A stretch of 47,095 bases of DNA from an uncultured Methylococcaceae bacterium (GTDB lineage Bacteria > Pseudomonadota > Gammaproteobacteria > Methylococcales > Methylomonadaceae): contig CAJAWH010000051.1 in the NCBI GenBank assembly GCA_903945605.1, positions 1-47,095 of the forward strand. Direction: 5' to 3'. Every line of letters begins with the position of its first letter. Position 1 is the stretch's first letter. The position numbers were made by a program, and so were the translations under genes. The notes below the pieces were generated by a model, which ran no database searches, had not been told where the DNA came from, and saw only the letters and a program-made list of their open reading frames with translations. Shown piece by piece: positions 7,662 to 16,919 of this stretch.

Positions 7662-8009
7662 TCAACTTGGGCGCAACTCCTCCCTTATCACATCACGCAA
7701 CGCCTCTTTGATGCTGTCAGTTTCCAAGGCGCGGCGCAATGTGTCATTAATCAGCGTCTGATAGCCACGCCCTCCCGCCTTGGCTTTATAGGCCCGTATA
7801 ACCGACTCGTCCAACATGATGGTGATGCGTTGTTTGCCAATGCCAAGGCTTGGCAACACTTCAGCCAATGGCCTGAGTTCGGCAAATTCGGCGGCGGTCA
7901 GTTCAGGGCTGTCATCATCCGGGCTGTCGGCCAATGGCAAAGCATCGACCACATTCCAATCGATGCCCTCAGAGTGCTTGGCAGCTGAATTTTTTTTGTT
8001 CACGGGCAT
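7662..8009 (-). CDS. BrnA-like antitoxin (ribbon-helix-helix), orphan
   Basis: A 115-residue protein. The acidic N-terminal half contains DSPELTAAEFAELRPLAEVL. The C-terminal half looks like a BrnA-type RHH domain: RITIMLDESVIRAYKAKAGG, then GYQTLINDTLRRALE. BrnA antitoxins bind DNA as dimers, repress their own promoter and neutralise the RNase toxin BrnT. The ATG at 8009 is preferred because AGGAAA lies six bases upstream; in-frame ATGs also exist at 8060 and further up. brnT normally precedes brnA, but no toxin gene is present between 8010 and 8152, so this appears to be an orphan antitoxin. Confidence 0.7.
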   Translation of the reverse strand: MPVNKKNSAAKHSEGIDWNVVDALPLADSPDDDSPELTAAEFAELRPLAEVLPSLGIGKQRITIMLDESVIRAYKAKAGGRGYQTLINDTLRRALETDSIKEALRDVIREELRPS

Positions 8010-8061
8010 TCGCTTTCCTATGTTGGCTTCGTTTTTGACCGGATTACAGGTAAATTTCATG

Positions 8062-8096
8062 TGTATAATTATACATATTGACAAGGCTGGCATCAA
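8062..8096 (-). promoter_or_regulatory. Sigma-70 promoter with palindromic operator upstream of BrnA-like gene
   Basis: On the minus strand TTGATG (8096-8091) and TATAAT (8073-8068) are separated by exactly 17 bases, a near-consensus promoter. The -10 lies inside the perfect 14-bp palindrome TGTATAATTATACA (8062-8075). A dimeric RHH protein bound there would block RNA polymerase, so autoregulation by the antitoxin just downstream is the simplest reading. Confidence 0.65.
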
Positions 8097-8152
8097 ATGA
8101 TTGACAGCGAAGCCATGCAGCCAACAAACTGATAGCCTAAGCAGTTAGCCTG

Positions 8153-9163
8153 TTAAACAACCAGCGTCTTGGAAGCCGCCCCGGCCTGCTCTTTCACCAA
8201 CTTGGGCAGCAAATAGCCCGGCAATGCCGCTTGCAGCTCTGCCATTATGGCAAGGGCACGGCTTTCGGACACCTCAAAATGTCCGGTGCCGCTGGCCTTG
8301 TCCAATATATGCAAATAATAGGGCAACACCCCTAAACCAAACAGTTGCTCGCTTAACTGGCCCAATACCCGCGCATCATCATTGACGCCTTGCAACAGCA
8401 CGGATTGGTTCAACAGCGTGATGCCGTGCCGATGCAGCTTGCGGCAAGCGGCACGGGCCTGCTCCCCTAATTCGTTGGCGTGGTTGCAATGGATCACCAT
8501 AACGGCTTGCTTGCCGCTTTGGGCGAGCAGCCCAACTAAGGCATCAGTAACCCGTGCGGGTAATACGACGGGCAAACGGCTGTGGATACGCACCCGTTTG
8601 AGATGGGCTATGCCATTGAATTTGGCAAATAGCTGGGCAAGCCGCGCATCACTCAGCAGCAAAGGGTCGCCGCCGCTTAAGATCACCTCGCTGATGCCAA
8701 GGTCGGCTTGGATATAATCAATAGCCGCCTGTTCGGTCTGCTTGCTGAGCTGTAGGTCACCATAAGGGAAATTGCGGCGGAAACAATAGCGGCAATTGAC
8801 CGCGCAACTGCCCGTTGTGACCAACAGCACTCGGCCTTGGTACTTATGCAGCACCCCCGCTTGCGGGCTAGCGGCAATATCACCAACCGGATCATCAGAA
8901 AACCCCGCATACGCCCGCAACTCATCACTGACCGGCAACACCTGCCTAAGCAGCGGGTCGTGGGGATTGCCTTTTTCCATGCAAGCGGCAAAGCTGAGCG
9001 GTACTTTTAGGGCAAACTGCTGGGCGGCGCCGATTGAGGCCGGCAAGCCACCCGCGTCCAGATGCAGGTAGCGGCACAGATCATCTAAGGAAGTGAAAGC
9101 TTCGGCGAGTTGTTGTTGCCAATTTTTGGCAAAATGCCCGGCATCAGATTGACGTGCGTTCAT
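8153..9163 (-). CDS. epmB: EF-P beta-lysylation protein EpmB (lysine 2,3-aminomutase-like)
   Basis: A 336-residue radical SAM enzyme that converts (S)-alpha-lysine to (R)-beta-lysine, the amino acid attached to EF-P. The iron-sulfur cluster cysteines are C120, C124 and C127 in GSCAVNCRYCFRR. EVILSGGDPLLLSDARLAQL and RVRIHSRLPVVLPARV are conserved aminomutase stretches, and PYYLHILDKASGTGHFEVSE carries the PLP-lysine and substrate region. It lacks the long C-terminal extension of catabolic lysine aminomutases. It is divergent from efp-epmA, so all three modification partners are together. Confidence 0.95.
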   Translation of the reverse strand: MNARQSDAGHFAKNWQQQLAEAFTSLDDLCRYLHLDAGGLPASIGAAQQFALKVPLSFAACMEKGNPHDPLLRQVLPVSDELRAYAGFSDDPVGDIAASPQAGVLHKYQGRVLLVTTGSCAVNCRYCFRRNFPYGDLQLSKQTEQAAIDYIQADLGISEVILSGGDPLLLSDARLAQLFAKFNGIAHLKRVRIHSRLPVVLPARVTDALVGLLAQSGKQAVMVIHCNHANELGEQARAACRKLHRHGITLLNQSVLLQGVNDDARVLGQLSEQLFGLGVLPYYLHILDKASGTGHFEVSESRALAIMAELQAALPGYLLPKLVKEQAGAASKTLVV

Positions 9164-9196
9164 GAAAGGGTTTATTTAAAGTTTCTATCATTAAGG

Positions 9197-9218
9197 GCCG
9201 TCCATTATAATGGACGGC
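9197..9218. promoter_or_regulatory. 22-bp perfect palindrome with opposed -10 elements between epmB and efp
   Basis: GCCGTCCATTA and its exact reverse complement abut at 9197-9218. The centre holds TATAAT on the plus strand (9206-9211) and TATAAT on the minus strand (9209-9204), so both divergent genes could use it as a -10. A weak plus-strand -35 (TTTCTA, 9183-9188, 17 bases upstream) is present; I see no good minus-strand -35. The arm is followed by TTTTAATTA, so it could alternatively fold as a terminator-like hairpin. It may be an operator coordinating epmB and efp. Confidence 0.5.
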
Positions 9219-9248
9219 TTTTAATTAGCGCGTCAGGCAGAGGATAAA

Positions 9249-9818
9249 ATGGCTGTTTTTAGTACAAGTGAGTTTAGGGCTGGGTTAAAAGTCATGTTGG
9301 ACAATGACCCTTGTGCCATTATTGAAAATGAATTTGTCAAACCGGGCAAAGGGCAGGCTTTCAATCGGGTAAAAATCAGAAACCTGAAAAGCGGCAGGGT
9401 CATAGAGCGCACTTTCAAATCCGGCGAATCATTGGAAGGGGCCGATGTGGTCGATGTGGAAATGCAATACCTATATAACGATGGTGAATACCGTCATTTC
9501 ATGGTGGCAGAAACCTTCGAACAATATCAATGCGATGACAAAATTGTCGGTGATGCCGCCAAATGGCTGAAAGACCAAGATTTATGTTATGTCACCCTGT
9601 GGAATGACTCGCCCTTGGCAGTGACCCCCAGCAACTTTGTCGAACTGACCATTGTTGAAACCGATCCGGGCGTACGTGGCGACACGTCCGGCGGCGGCGG
9701 CAAACCGGCCAAATTGGATACCGGTGCCGTGGTGCGTGTGCCTTTGTTTGTGCAACAAGGCGAAGTGATTAAGGTTGACACCCGCACGGGCGAATACATT
9801 TCCCGAGTGAAAGAATAA
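9249..9818 (+). CDS. efp: Elongation factor P
   Basis: A 189-residue translation factor that relieves ribosome stalling at polyproline stretches. It is built of three beta-barrel domains. The modified lysine is K34 in [12 protein letters not shown], matching E. coli K34, and its tip is consistent with beta-lysylation by EpmA/EpmB, both encoded next door. The ending [12 protein letters not shown] is standard. The TAA is directly followed by the GTG start of epmA. Confidence 0.97.
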   Translation: MAVFSTSEFRAGLKVMLDNDPCAIIENEFVKPGKGQAFNRVKIRNLKSGRVIERTFKSGESLEGADVVDVEMQYLYNDGEYRHFMVAETFEQYQCDDKIVGDAAKWLKDQDLCYVTLWNDSPLAVTPSNFVELTIVETDPGVRGDTSGGGGKPAKLDTGAVVRVPLFVQQGEVIKVDTRTGEYISRVKE

Positions 9819-10799
9819 GTGCAAACCGAATGGCATCCCACCTGCACGCTTGAGCTATTGCAGCTAAGGGCAAAATTATTGGCTGAAATCAGGGCTTTTT
9901 TTGCTGGCAAGGGGGTGCTGGAAGTCGAAACGCCCTTGCTATGCACTGCCATAGGCACCGATCCGCAACTGGATTTTTTTACTTGCCAGCCGCAGATGCC
10001 GACCTTGCCCGAGCAGTTGTATTTGCAGACTTCGCCAGAATTTGCCATGAAGCGCCTATTGGCTGCCGGTAGCGGCTCTATTTACCAAATTTGCAAGGCC
10101 TTTCGCAAAGGCGAATCAGGCCGTCACCATAACCCTGAATTCTCCCTGCTGGAGTGGTATCGGGTGGGTTTTCAGTTGCCAGAACTCATGGCGGAAGCCG
10201 CCGAACTGGTCACCACCTTGTGCCAAGGCCGCCAAACCTTGCAAGCCAGCCAATGGTTCAGTTATGCCGATATTTTTCAGCAAACCACAGGGTTGGATGC
10301 GCTTAACTTTAGCCATAGTCACTATTGCCACTATGCCAGCCACAACGGCCTACCGGAAGCCATCGGCCTGTGCGGTGCTAACCACGCACTCTGGCTAGAC
10401 ATGCTGTTTAGCCATAAAGTACAGCCATTGCTGGGCCGTTCTGCATTATGCCTGGTGTATGGCTACCCCGCCTGCCAATCCTCTTTGGCCAGGCTTAATG
10501 CCGACAACCCGCTGATAACTGACCGTTTCGAGTTGTTTATCAATGGCGTGGAACTGGGCAACGGCTATTACGAACTGGCTAATGCCAGCGAGCAAGACCG
10601 GCGCTTCAGCCATGAACTTAAGCTAAGGCAACACGCGGGCCTGCCTGCCGCAACCAAGGACACGCGCCTGCTTGCCGCGTTAGAGTCCGGCCTGCCTGAT
10701 TGTTCCGGGCTTGCTATTGGCATAGACCGGCTGCTCATGGTGTTGTCAGGCCATACGCACATTAGCCAAGTGCTTGCCTTCCCCATCAGCCATGCTTGA
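9819..10799 (+). CDS. epmA: EF-P lysyltransferase EpmA (GenX/PoxA)
   Basis: A 326-residue paralogue of class II lysyl-tRNA synthetase that lacks the tRNA anticodon-binding domain. It activates beta-lysine and attaches it to EF-P K34. Class II motif 2 is visible as FRKGESGRHHNPEFSLLEWY and motif 3 as GLAIGIDRLLMVLSG. The start is a GTG immediately after the efp stop codon, an arrangement that implies translational coupling. Confidence 0.95.
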   Translation: MQTEWHPTCTLELLQLRAKLLAEIRAFFAGKGVLEVETPLLCTAIGTDPQLDFFTCQPQMPTLPEQLYLQTSPEFAMKRLLAAGSGSIYQICKAFRKGESGRHHNPEFSLLEWYRVGFQLPELMAEAAELVTTLCQGRQTLQASQWFSYADIFQQTTGLDALNFSHSHYCHYASHNGLPEAIGLCGANHALWLDMLFSHKVQPLLGRSALCLVYGYPACQSSLARLNADNPLITDRFELFINGVELGNGYYELANASEQDRRFSHELKLRQHAGLPAATKDTRLLAALESGLPDCSGLAIGIDRLLMVLSGHTHISQVLAFPISHA

Positions 10800-10886
10800 A
10801 CAGGCTTGCCCCCATCCCCGACTTTTTCCGAAAACACAACTGAATCAATGGCTATAATGGCCTTAAGCTAATCTAAAGACTTACTG

Positions 10887-10895
10887 TGCTATAAT
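10887..10895 (+). promoter_or_regulatory. Extended -10 promoter candidate for bamA
   Basis: TGCTATAAT (10887-10895) is an extended -10 element about 50 bases before the bamA ATG. A second TATAAT lies at 10853-10858. Neither has a good -35 at the usual spacing. The spacing and context fit bamA and skp transcription, but no sigma-E type site was recognised. Confidence 0.4.
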
Positions 10896-10944
10896 TTGCC
10901 CATCTCCTGCTTGCTCTTCAGCCGTAAACTTTCTAGCTGGTTAC

Positions 10945-13290
10945 ATGAATTTAAAATCTTTTTCCCGCCCGTTATTATTAGGACTGCTGGCGTCGCAATC
11001 GGCATTTGCCGATGAAGGTTTTTTTGTACAAAACATTCAAGTTAAGGGGCTGCAACGTATTTCTGAAGGCACGGTGTTTAACTATTTGCCCATCAATGCC
11101 GGAGAAAAGTTCACCAAAGAAAATGTCGGCCCAGCCATCCGCGCCTTGTTCAAGACCGGTTTTTTTAAGGACATCTCGCTGGAACGGGAAGGCAACACCC
11201 TGATTGTCAACGTGGTGGAACGCGCCTCCATTGCCAAAATTGTTTTCGAAGGCAATAAAGATTTAAGCAAGGATGACCTAAAAAAAGCAATGGACAAGAT
11301 TGGCATGTCCGAAGGCAAGGTTTTTGACCGCCAAGTGCTGGACAAGGTTGAGCAGGAACTTAACCGCCAATACCTCAGCCACGGCAAATACGGCCTAAAA
11401 ATCAAGACGGAAGTGACCAACTTGTCGCGCAACCGTGTTGGCATCAACGTCAACATATCCGAAGGCAGGGCGGCCAAAATCAAGCAGATCAACATTGTCG
11501 GCAATAAAGTTTTCCCAGAAAAAGCCTTGTTGGGCATTTTAGAGCTCAGCACCTCCAACTTGTTGTCGTTCTATACCAAAAATGACCAATACTCCAAACA
11601 AAAGCTGTCCGCTGATTTGGAAACCTTGCGCTCTTATTACCTTGACCGCGGTTATATCAATTTTTCTATCGAATCCACCCAAGTTGCCATCACGCCCGAC
11701 AAAAAAGACATTTACATCACCATCAATGTCAAAGAGGGCGATGTCTACACCTTAGAAAAAGTAAAATTGGCGGGCAACCTGATCGTAAACCCTGAAGAAC
11801 TGATCAAGATTGCCAATGTCGGCCCCGGGGAAATTTTTTCCCGAAAAAATGCCACCGAAACATCCAAGGCCATTTCCGACCGTTTAGGCGACGAAGGCTA
11901 CGCATTCGCCAACGTCAATATGGTGCCGGAAATCAACGAGGACAAAAAAACCGTTGATATGACTTTTTTTGTTGACCCCGGCAAACGGGCTTACGTCCAC
12001 CACATCAACATCAGCGGCAACACTAAAACCCGTGACGAAGTGGTGCGCCGCGAAATGCGCCAAATGGAGTCCAGTTGGGCCTCCAGCTCTAAAATAGAAC
12101 GTTCCAAAACCAGGCTGGAACGCTTAGGCTATTTTGAATCGGTCAGTGTCGAAACCCCGCAAGTCCCCGGCACCGCCGACCAGATCGATGTCAATTATGG
12201 GGTAAAAGAAAAGTCCTCCGGCAACCTGTCAGCAGGTGTGGGCTTCTCCCAGGTGCAAGGCATTGTGATCAACGCCAACATTTCGCAGGACAATATTTTT
12301 GGCTCAGGCAAACGGGTCAATCTCGGTTTCAACAACAGCAACTATGCCACCAACTATCAGGTGGGCTTTTTAAATCCCTACTTCACCGCCAATGGTGTCA
12401 GCGTCGGTTACAACCTCAGCTACTCGGCCCGTAATGCCGGACAGATCAACATTGCCAACTACTCAACCAAAGTGATTGATGGCAGCATGGACTTTGGTAT
12501 CCCGCTGAACGAGTTTGACCAACTGCGTATGGGCTTTGATGTCAAGCATACTAACTTAAGCACAGTCACTGCCCGCGATGTCAACGGCAATGTGATTTTT
12601 GCCTCGTCCAAACAAATCGACAGCTTTCTGGCCACGCAAGGCAGCTCTTTTTTGACCTACGCGCCGACCATGACTTGGACACATGACACCTTAAACCGGG
12701 CCATTTTCCCCAGCAAAGGCGGACAGCAGCGCCTTTCCGGCCAAGTCACCCTGCCGGGCAGCGGTCTTAGTTACTATAAGGCCAGCTACAAACACCAATT
12801 ATATTTTCCGTTGGCAAAAGACGTGACCTTGCGGATGCAAGCCGAAGCCGCTTATGGCAATGGCTATGGCTCGACCCACGGCCTGCCTTTTTTCGAAAAC
12901 TACTTTGGTGGTGGCACCGGCTCGATACGCGGATTCAGGAACAACACCTTGGGGCCACGGGATTCCAACGGCTACCCGTTGGGTGGTTCAACCAAAATGA
13001 TCGGCAATGCCGAAGTGTTTTTCCCCGTACCCTTCCTTTCCGATGTCAAATCTGTCCGCTTAGGTACTTTTTTTGATATTGGCTCCATCAGCAACAGCTT
13101 TTCCGCAAACAATTTTAGATATTCGGCGGGGCTGTCCGGCGAGTGGCTGTCCCCTTTCGGGGCCTTGTCAGTCAGTGCGGCCGAACCGCTTAATTCCGGT
13201 CAGACCACCTATGTCGACAACAATGGCAACACCCAACATATCGTTGACCAAAAGCAGTTGTTCCAATTTAACTTTGGGCAAAATTTCTAA
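10945..13290 (+). CDS. bamA: Outer membrane protein assembly factor BamA
   Basis: A 781-residue Omp85 protein, the central insertase of the BAM complex. A signal peptide (residues 1-22, ending SQSAFA) precedes five POTRA domains (about 23-420) with repeated GN..F....L signatures, then a C-terminal 16-strand barrel. The barrel contains the lid-lock motif GTGSIRGFRNNTLGPRD and ends in FQFNFGQNF, a terminal aromatic beta-signal. The length is close to E. coli BamA (810). It is followed by skp and fabZ as in many gammaproteobacteria; rseP, which often precedes it, is replaced here by epmA. Confidence 0.97.
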   Translation: MNLKSFSRPLLLGLLASQSAFADEGFFVQNIQVKGLQRISEGTVFNYLPINAGEKFTKENVGPAIRALFKTGFFKDISLEREGNTLIVNVVERASIAKIVFEGNKDLSKDDLKKAMDKIGMSEGKVFDRQVLDKVEQELNRQYLSHGKYGLKIKTEVTNLSRNRVGINVNISEGRAAKIKQINIVGNKVFPEKALLGILELSTSNLLSFYTKNDQYSKQKLSADLETLRSYYLDRGYINFSIESTQVAITPDKKDIYITINVKEGDVYTLEKVKLAGNLIVNPEELIKIANVGPGEIFSRKNATETSKAISDRLGDEGYAFANVNMVPEINEDKKTVDMTFFVDPGKRAYVHHINISGNTKTRDEVVRREMRQMESSWASSSKIERSKTRLERLGYFESVSVETPQVPGTADQIDVNYGVKEKSSGNLSAGVGFSQVQGIVINANISQDNIFGSGKRVNLGFNNSNYATNYQVGFLNPYFTANGVSVGYNLSYSARNAGQINIANYSTKVIDGSMDFGIPLNEFDQLRMGFDVKHTNLSTVTARDVNGNVIFASSKQIDSFLATQGSSFLTYAPTMTWTHDTLNRAIFPSKGGQQRLSGQVTLPGSGLSYYKASYKHQLYFPLAKDVTLRMQAEAAYGNGYGSTHGLPFFENYFGGGTGSIRGFRNNTLGPRDSNGYPLGGSTKMIGNAEVFFPVPFLSDVKSVRLGTFFDIGSISNSFSANNFRYSAGLSGEWLSPFGALSVSAAEPLNSGQTTYVDNNGNTQHIVDQKQLFQFNFGQNF

Positions 13291-13386
13291 GCAAAGATAT
13301 AGGGCAAGACAAGCTTATCGCCTATAATCAGAACCCTAACTTAAAAAACCCATTTATTTATCATCTATCCGGAGATCGTTTTAACA

Positions 13387-13887
13387 ATGAAAATGAAACT
13401 TGCATTATTTTTGGGGCTGTCTTTGGCGGCAAACGCGAGCTTTGCCGATTTAAAAATAGGCTTTGTCAATATCCCCGCCGTGCTTGAAAAAGCGCCACAA
13501 GCGGAAAAAGCCAAAAAACGCCTGGAAATGGAGTTTTCACCCCGTGACAAACAGTTGCTGGCGCAACAAAAAGAAATCCAAAGCAAAGAAGAGCGCATGA
13601 CACGTGACGGGACGGTCATGAGCGAATCCGAACGCAACAACTTGGAAAAGGAAATACTGAATAAAAAAAGGGATGCGAAAAGATCGCAACAAGAATTTAG
13701 CGAAGACTTCAACGCCCGCCGCAATGAAGAATTGGGCAAATTACAAAGCCGCATTGTTGAGGCCATCCGCTTGATTGCCAAAGACCAAAATTTTGATCTG
13801 TTGCTGACCGATGGTGTCATTTACGCCAGCGAACAAATAGACGTAACCGCTCAGGTGCAGCAAAAACTGATGACCCTTCCCGAGTAA
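13387..13887 (+). CDS. skp: Periplasmic chaperone Skp (OmpH)
   Basis: A 166-residue periplasmic chaperone that holds unfolded outer-membrane proteins on the way to BAM. A signal peptide (ending NASFA, about residue 20) is followed by [20 protein letters not shown] and a long charged coiled coil (about 45-125) that forms the jellyfish tentacles. The C-terminal strand region [20 protein letters not shown] closes the trimerisation body. It lies 96 bases after bamA. Confidence 0.93.
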   Translation: MKMKLALFLGLSLAANASFADLKIGFVNIPAVLEKAPQAEKAKKRLEMEFSPRDKQLLAQQKEIQSKEERMTRDGTVMSESERNNLEKEILNKKRDAKRSQQEFSEDFNARRNEELGKLQSRIVEAIRLIAKDQNFDLLLTDGVIYASEQIDVTAQVQQKLMTLPE

Positions 13888-13939
13888 CATCGCCCGACCA
13901 GTTTTTCCATCTGCTCATGACACTTCCAATAATAACAAT

Positions 13940-14383
13940 ATGTCTGCAATATTAGATATTTTACAAATACAAGAATTTTTACCGCACCGCTATCCTTTTT
14001 TGCTGGTTGATAAAGTGATCGAATGCGAGCCTGGGGTACGTTTGCTGGGTGTCAAAAATGTCACCTATAACGAACCATTTTTTCAGGGGCACTTTCCGCA
14101 AAAACCGATTATGCCAGGCGTATTGATTTTGGAAGCATTGGCCCAAGCCACTGGTTTGCTGGCCTCTGAAACGGCAGGTGATGAGCTGGATGGCATGATT
14201 TACTACTTGGTGGGCATCGACAAAGCAAAGTTCAAACGCCCCGTCATACCGGGCGACCAACTGATGCTGGAAGCACGATTCATTAAAAGCAAACGTAATA
14301 TCTGGGCGTTTGAATGTCAGGCGGAAGTGGACGGCGAATTTGTTGCCAGTGCCGAAATCCGTTGTGCAGCCGTGGTGGACTAA
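13940..14383 (+). CDS. fabZ: 3-hydroxyacyl-ACP dehydratase FabZ
   Basis: A 147-residue hot-dog fold enzyme that removes water from 3-hydroxyacyl-ACP in fatty acid elongation. The catalytic pair is visible as H51 in [14 protein letters not shown] and E65 in [25 protein letters not shown] near the start is the family signature. lpxD, which normally separates skp from fabZ, is absent. Confidence 0.96.
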   Translation: MSAILDILQIQEFLPHRYPFLLVDKVIECEPGVRLLGVKNVTYNEPFFQGHFPQKPIMPGVLILEALAQATGLLASETAGDELDGMIYYLVGIDKAKFKRPVIPGDQLMLEARFIKSKRNIWAFECQAEVDGEFVASAEIRCAAVVD

Positions 14384-14384
14384 T

Positions 14385-15155
14385 TTGATTGACCCAACTG
14401 CAAGAATAGACAGCCGTGCAGAACTCGCCGATGATGTCGTCGTCGGCGCCTATTCGGTCATTGGCCCGGAGGTGACCATTGCCGCCGGCACGGTGATCGC
14501 CTCGCATGTGGTCATTAAAGGCCCCACCAGCATCGGACGGCACAACCGCATTTACCAATTTGCCTCCCTCGGTGATGACCCGCAAGACAAAAAATATGCG
14601 GCGGAAATCACCCGTCTGGAAATTGGCGACCGCAACACCATCCGCGAATATGCTTCCATGCATCGCGGCACCTTCCAAGACCATAGCGTAACGCAAATCG
14701 GCAACGACAATCTGTTCATGGCCTATACCCACGTGGCCCATGATTGCGTGATAGGCGACCATGTCATCATGGCTAATGGCGCCTCTCTAGCGGGGCATGT
14801 GCGGCTAAACAGCCATGCCATTTTAGGTGGTTTTACGTTAGTGCATCAGTTCACCCAGATTGGCCAATACAGCTTTGCCGCTATGGGCAGTGCCATCACC
14901 CAAGACATTCCACCCTTTATCATGGTCGGCGGGCGGCCCACCCGTCCGCATGGCATCAATTCCGTCGGTATGGAACGCAACGGCATCAGCGCCGAAGATA
15001 TCCGCCTTATCAGAAAAGCCTATAAGCTCATTTACAAAATGAATTTGCGCTTGGAAGATGCCATAGACCAAATGGAAGACTTGGCGGCCGACAGCAAAGA
15101 AGTGTCACAAATGGTCAGCTTCTTGCGTAACGTCAACCGTGGCATTTTGCGCTGA
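14385..15155 (+). CDS. lpxA: UDP-N-acetylglucosamine acyltransferase LpxA
   Basis: A 256-residue left-handed beta-helix enzyme catalysing the first step of lipid A synthesis, transfer of 3-hydroxyacyl from ACP to UDP-GlcNAc. Hexapeptide repeats fill residues 2-180. The catalytic histidine region is [19 protein letters not shown] and the C-terminus is helical. The start is taken as TTG at 14385, two bases after the fabZ stop, giving [14 protein letters not shown], which fits the family N-terminus. The longer in-frame extension would lie inside fabZ and has no similarity. It overlaps rnhB by 17 bases. Confidence 0.94.
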   Translation: MIDPTARIDSRAELADDVVVGAYSVIGPEVTIAAGTVIASHVVIKGPTSIGRHNRIYQFASLGDDPQDKKYAAEITRLEIGDRNTIREYASMHRGTFQDHSVTQIGNDNLFMAYTHVAHDCVIGDHVIMANGASLAGHVRLNSHAILGGFTLVHQFTQIGQYSFAAMGSAITQDIPPFIMVGGRPTRPHGINSVGMERNGISAEDIRLIRKAYKLIYKMNLRLEDAIDQMEDLAADSKEVSQMVSFLRNVNRGILR

Positions 15156-15762
15156 CCCCACAAACCCCAGTGACCACCTGCTAATTGCCGGTGTGGACGA
15201 AGCAGGCCGGGGGCCATGGGCCGGGCCGGTCATGGCTGCGGCAGTCATACTCGACCCCAAGCATCCTATTGCAGGACTTGCCGACTCCAAAACCCTCAGC
15301 GAAAACAAACGCGAAGCCCTTGCCCCACTGATTAAATCCCACGCCCTAAGCTGGGCCATAGCAGCAGCCAGCGTCGAAGAAATAGACCGCCTCAACATCC
15401 TGCAAGCCACCTTATTGGCCATGCAACGCGCAATTGCCGGACTGCACCGACAACCCGACCAAGCCTTGATCGACGGCAACCGCTGCCCACCACTCAACAT
15501 CCCCGCCCAAGCCATCATCAAGGGCGATAGCAAAATTGCCGCCATCAGTGCCGCCTCTATCTTGGCAAAAGTGGCGCGTGACCATTTGATGCATGAGTAT
15601 CACCAACAATACCCTAATTTTGCTTTCCATCAGCACAAAGGTTATGGCACTAAGCAACATTTGGCGGAGCTGCAAACCTTTGGTGTATTGCCTATACACC
15701 GTAGAAGTTTTAAGCCGGTTGCGGTGCAGTTGGGCAATAAGCGCCTTGTGCCGGAATGCTAG
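15139..15762 (+). CDS. rnhB: Ribonuclease HII
   Basis: A 207-residue RNase H fold enzyme that nicks DNA at embedded ribonucleotides and removes RNA from hybrids. It contains the metal-binding [16 protein letters not shown] (Asp-Glu pair), LADSKTLS, and [16 protein letters not shown] with the later catalytic aspartates. It starts at GTG 15139 inside the end of lpxA. In E. coli lpxB sits between lpxA and rnhB; here lpxB is missing from the row. Confidence 0.94.
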   Translation: MAFCADPTNPSDHLLIAGVDEAGRGPWAGPVMAAAVILDPKHPIAGLADSKTLSENKREALAPLIKSHALSWAIAAASVEEIDRLNILQATLLAMQRAIAGLHRQPDQALIDGNRCPPLNIPAQAIIKGDSKIAAISAASILAKVARDHLMHEYHQQYPNFAFHQHKGYGTKQHLAELQTFGVLPIHRRSFKPVAVQLGNKRLVPEC

Positions 15763-15938
15763 GATGTTGTGTGATGCTAGGGACTATAGTGTAAACTTGC
15801 GCTACCCCAATGGATGGGCATTGTCATGGTTTATCGCCATGAAGCTATCGCCAAAAATGGCAATCTTTGGATAAAATAGCGGTTATTTCTAGCAACGGCT
15901 GATAACGGTCGGGGCATCACTTTCATTCAGAAACAGTC

Positions 15939-16919
15939 ATGTCAGAACAAAACCCTATACAAGCTTCATTAAGCCGGTTAAGAAATTACATTAACCAGCA
16001 AATTATTGGCCAAGATGTATTGGTTGAGCGGATGCTGATCGGCTTGCTTGCTAATGGCCATTTATTGGTGGAAGGTGCGCCGGGTTTGGCAAAAACGCGT
16101 GCTATCAATGTCTTGAGCAAAACCATTCAAGGTGATTTCCACCGTATCCAGTTTACCCCCGATTTGTTGCCTGCCGATTTGACCGGTACGGAAATTTACC
16201 GCCCGCAACAAGGCACGTTTGAGTTTCAGCAAGGGCCATTGTTCCATAACCTGATCTTGGCTGATGAAATCAACCGTTCGCCCGCCAAGGTGCAGGCGGC
16301 ATTGTTGGAGGCAATGGCAGAACGGCAAATCACCGTGGGGCAAGCAACCTATCCGTTACCCGAGTTGTTTATGGTGATGGCGACGCAAAACCCGATTGAG
16401 CAGGAAGGCACTTATCCGTTGCCAGAAGCGCAATTGGACCGTTTTCTGCTGCATGTGAAAGTTGATTATCCCAGTGCGGAGCATGAAAAAGCCATTTTGC
16501 ATTTGGTGCGTGCCGAAGCCAAACAGACGGACAAAACAACAGCCGAGGCGTTTGAGCCGATCAGCCAAGACACCTTGTTTGCGGCCCGCAATCAGGTTTT
16601 GGATGTCTATATGGCGGAACAATTGGAAGATTATCTGCTGCAAATTGTGTTGGCGACGCGCAACCCCGGTGTTTATGGCCAAGATTTGGCAGGTTGGCTG
16701 CAATACGGGGCTAGCCCTCGCGCCAGCATTGCCCTAGACCGTTGCGCCCGGGCCAAAGCGTGGTTGGCACAGCGTGATTTTGTCGGCCCTGATGACATTC
16801 AGGATATGGCTTTCGATGTGTTGCGCCACCGCTTGATTTTGTCTTATGAGGCTGAGGCGGAAGGGATCAGCACCGACCATGTCATTAAAACCTTGTTGGC
16901 GCGGGTTGCTGTACCTTGA
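15939..16919 (+). CDS. MoxR-family AAA ATPase
   Basis: A 326-residue AAA+ ATPase. Walker A is GAPGLAKTRAINVL, Walker B is NLILADEINRSPAKVQ, and sensor 1 lies in MATQNPIEQEGTYPLPEAQL. MoxR ATPases act as chaperones for metal insertion or complex maturation together with VWA proteins encoded beside them. Here the partners are four overlapping downstream genes (DUF58, DUF4381 and two VWA proteins), the classic Bat-type operon. The stop overlaps the next start (TGATG). Confidence 0.93.
   Translation: MSEQNPIQASLSRLRNYINQQIIGQDVLVERMLIGLLANGHLLVEGAPGLAKTRAINVLSKTIQGDFHRIQFTPDLLPADLTGTEIYRPQQGTFEFQQGPLFHNLILADEINRSPAKVQAALLEAMAERQITVGQATYPLPELFMVMATQNPIEQEGTYPLPEAQLDRFLLHVKVDYPSAEHEKAILHLVRAEAKQTDKTTAEAFEPISQDTLFAARNQVLDVYMAEQLEDYLLQIVLATRNPGVYGQDLAGWLQYGASPRASIALDRCARAKAWLAQRDFVGPDDIQDMAFDVLRHRLILSYEAEAEGISTDHVIKTLLARVAVP

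Noticed and set aside
7662-8152. Complete BrnT-BrnA pair
   Set aside because: There is no room and no frame for a BrnT toxin upstream of the antitoxin.
9197-9225. Plain rho-independent terminator before efp
   Set aside because: The palindrome is followed by only four T and has no co-directional gene upstream on the plus strand; -10 hexamers in its centre favour a control site, though a hairpin role is not excluded.
14310-14384. ATG start for lpxA at 14310
   Set aside because: This would add 25 residues encoded by out-of-frame fabZ sequence; the TTG at 14385 gives the normal LpxA N-terminus.
15763-15938. Small peptide gene before the MoxR operon
   Set aside because: Only short frames without ribosome sites were found; the palindrome GCCAAAAATGGC alone is too weak to call an operator.
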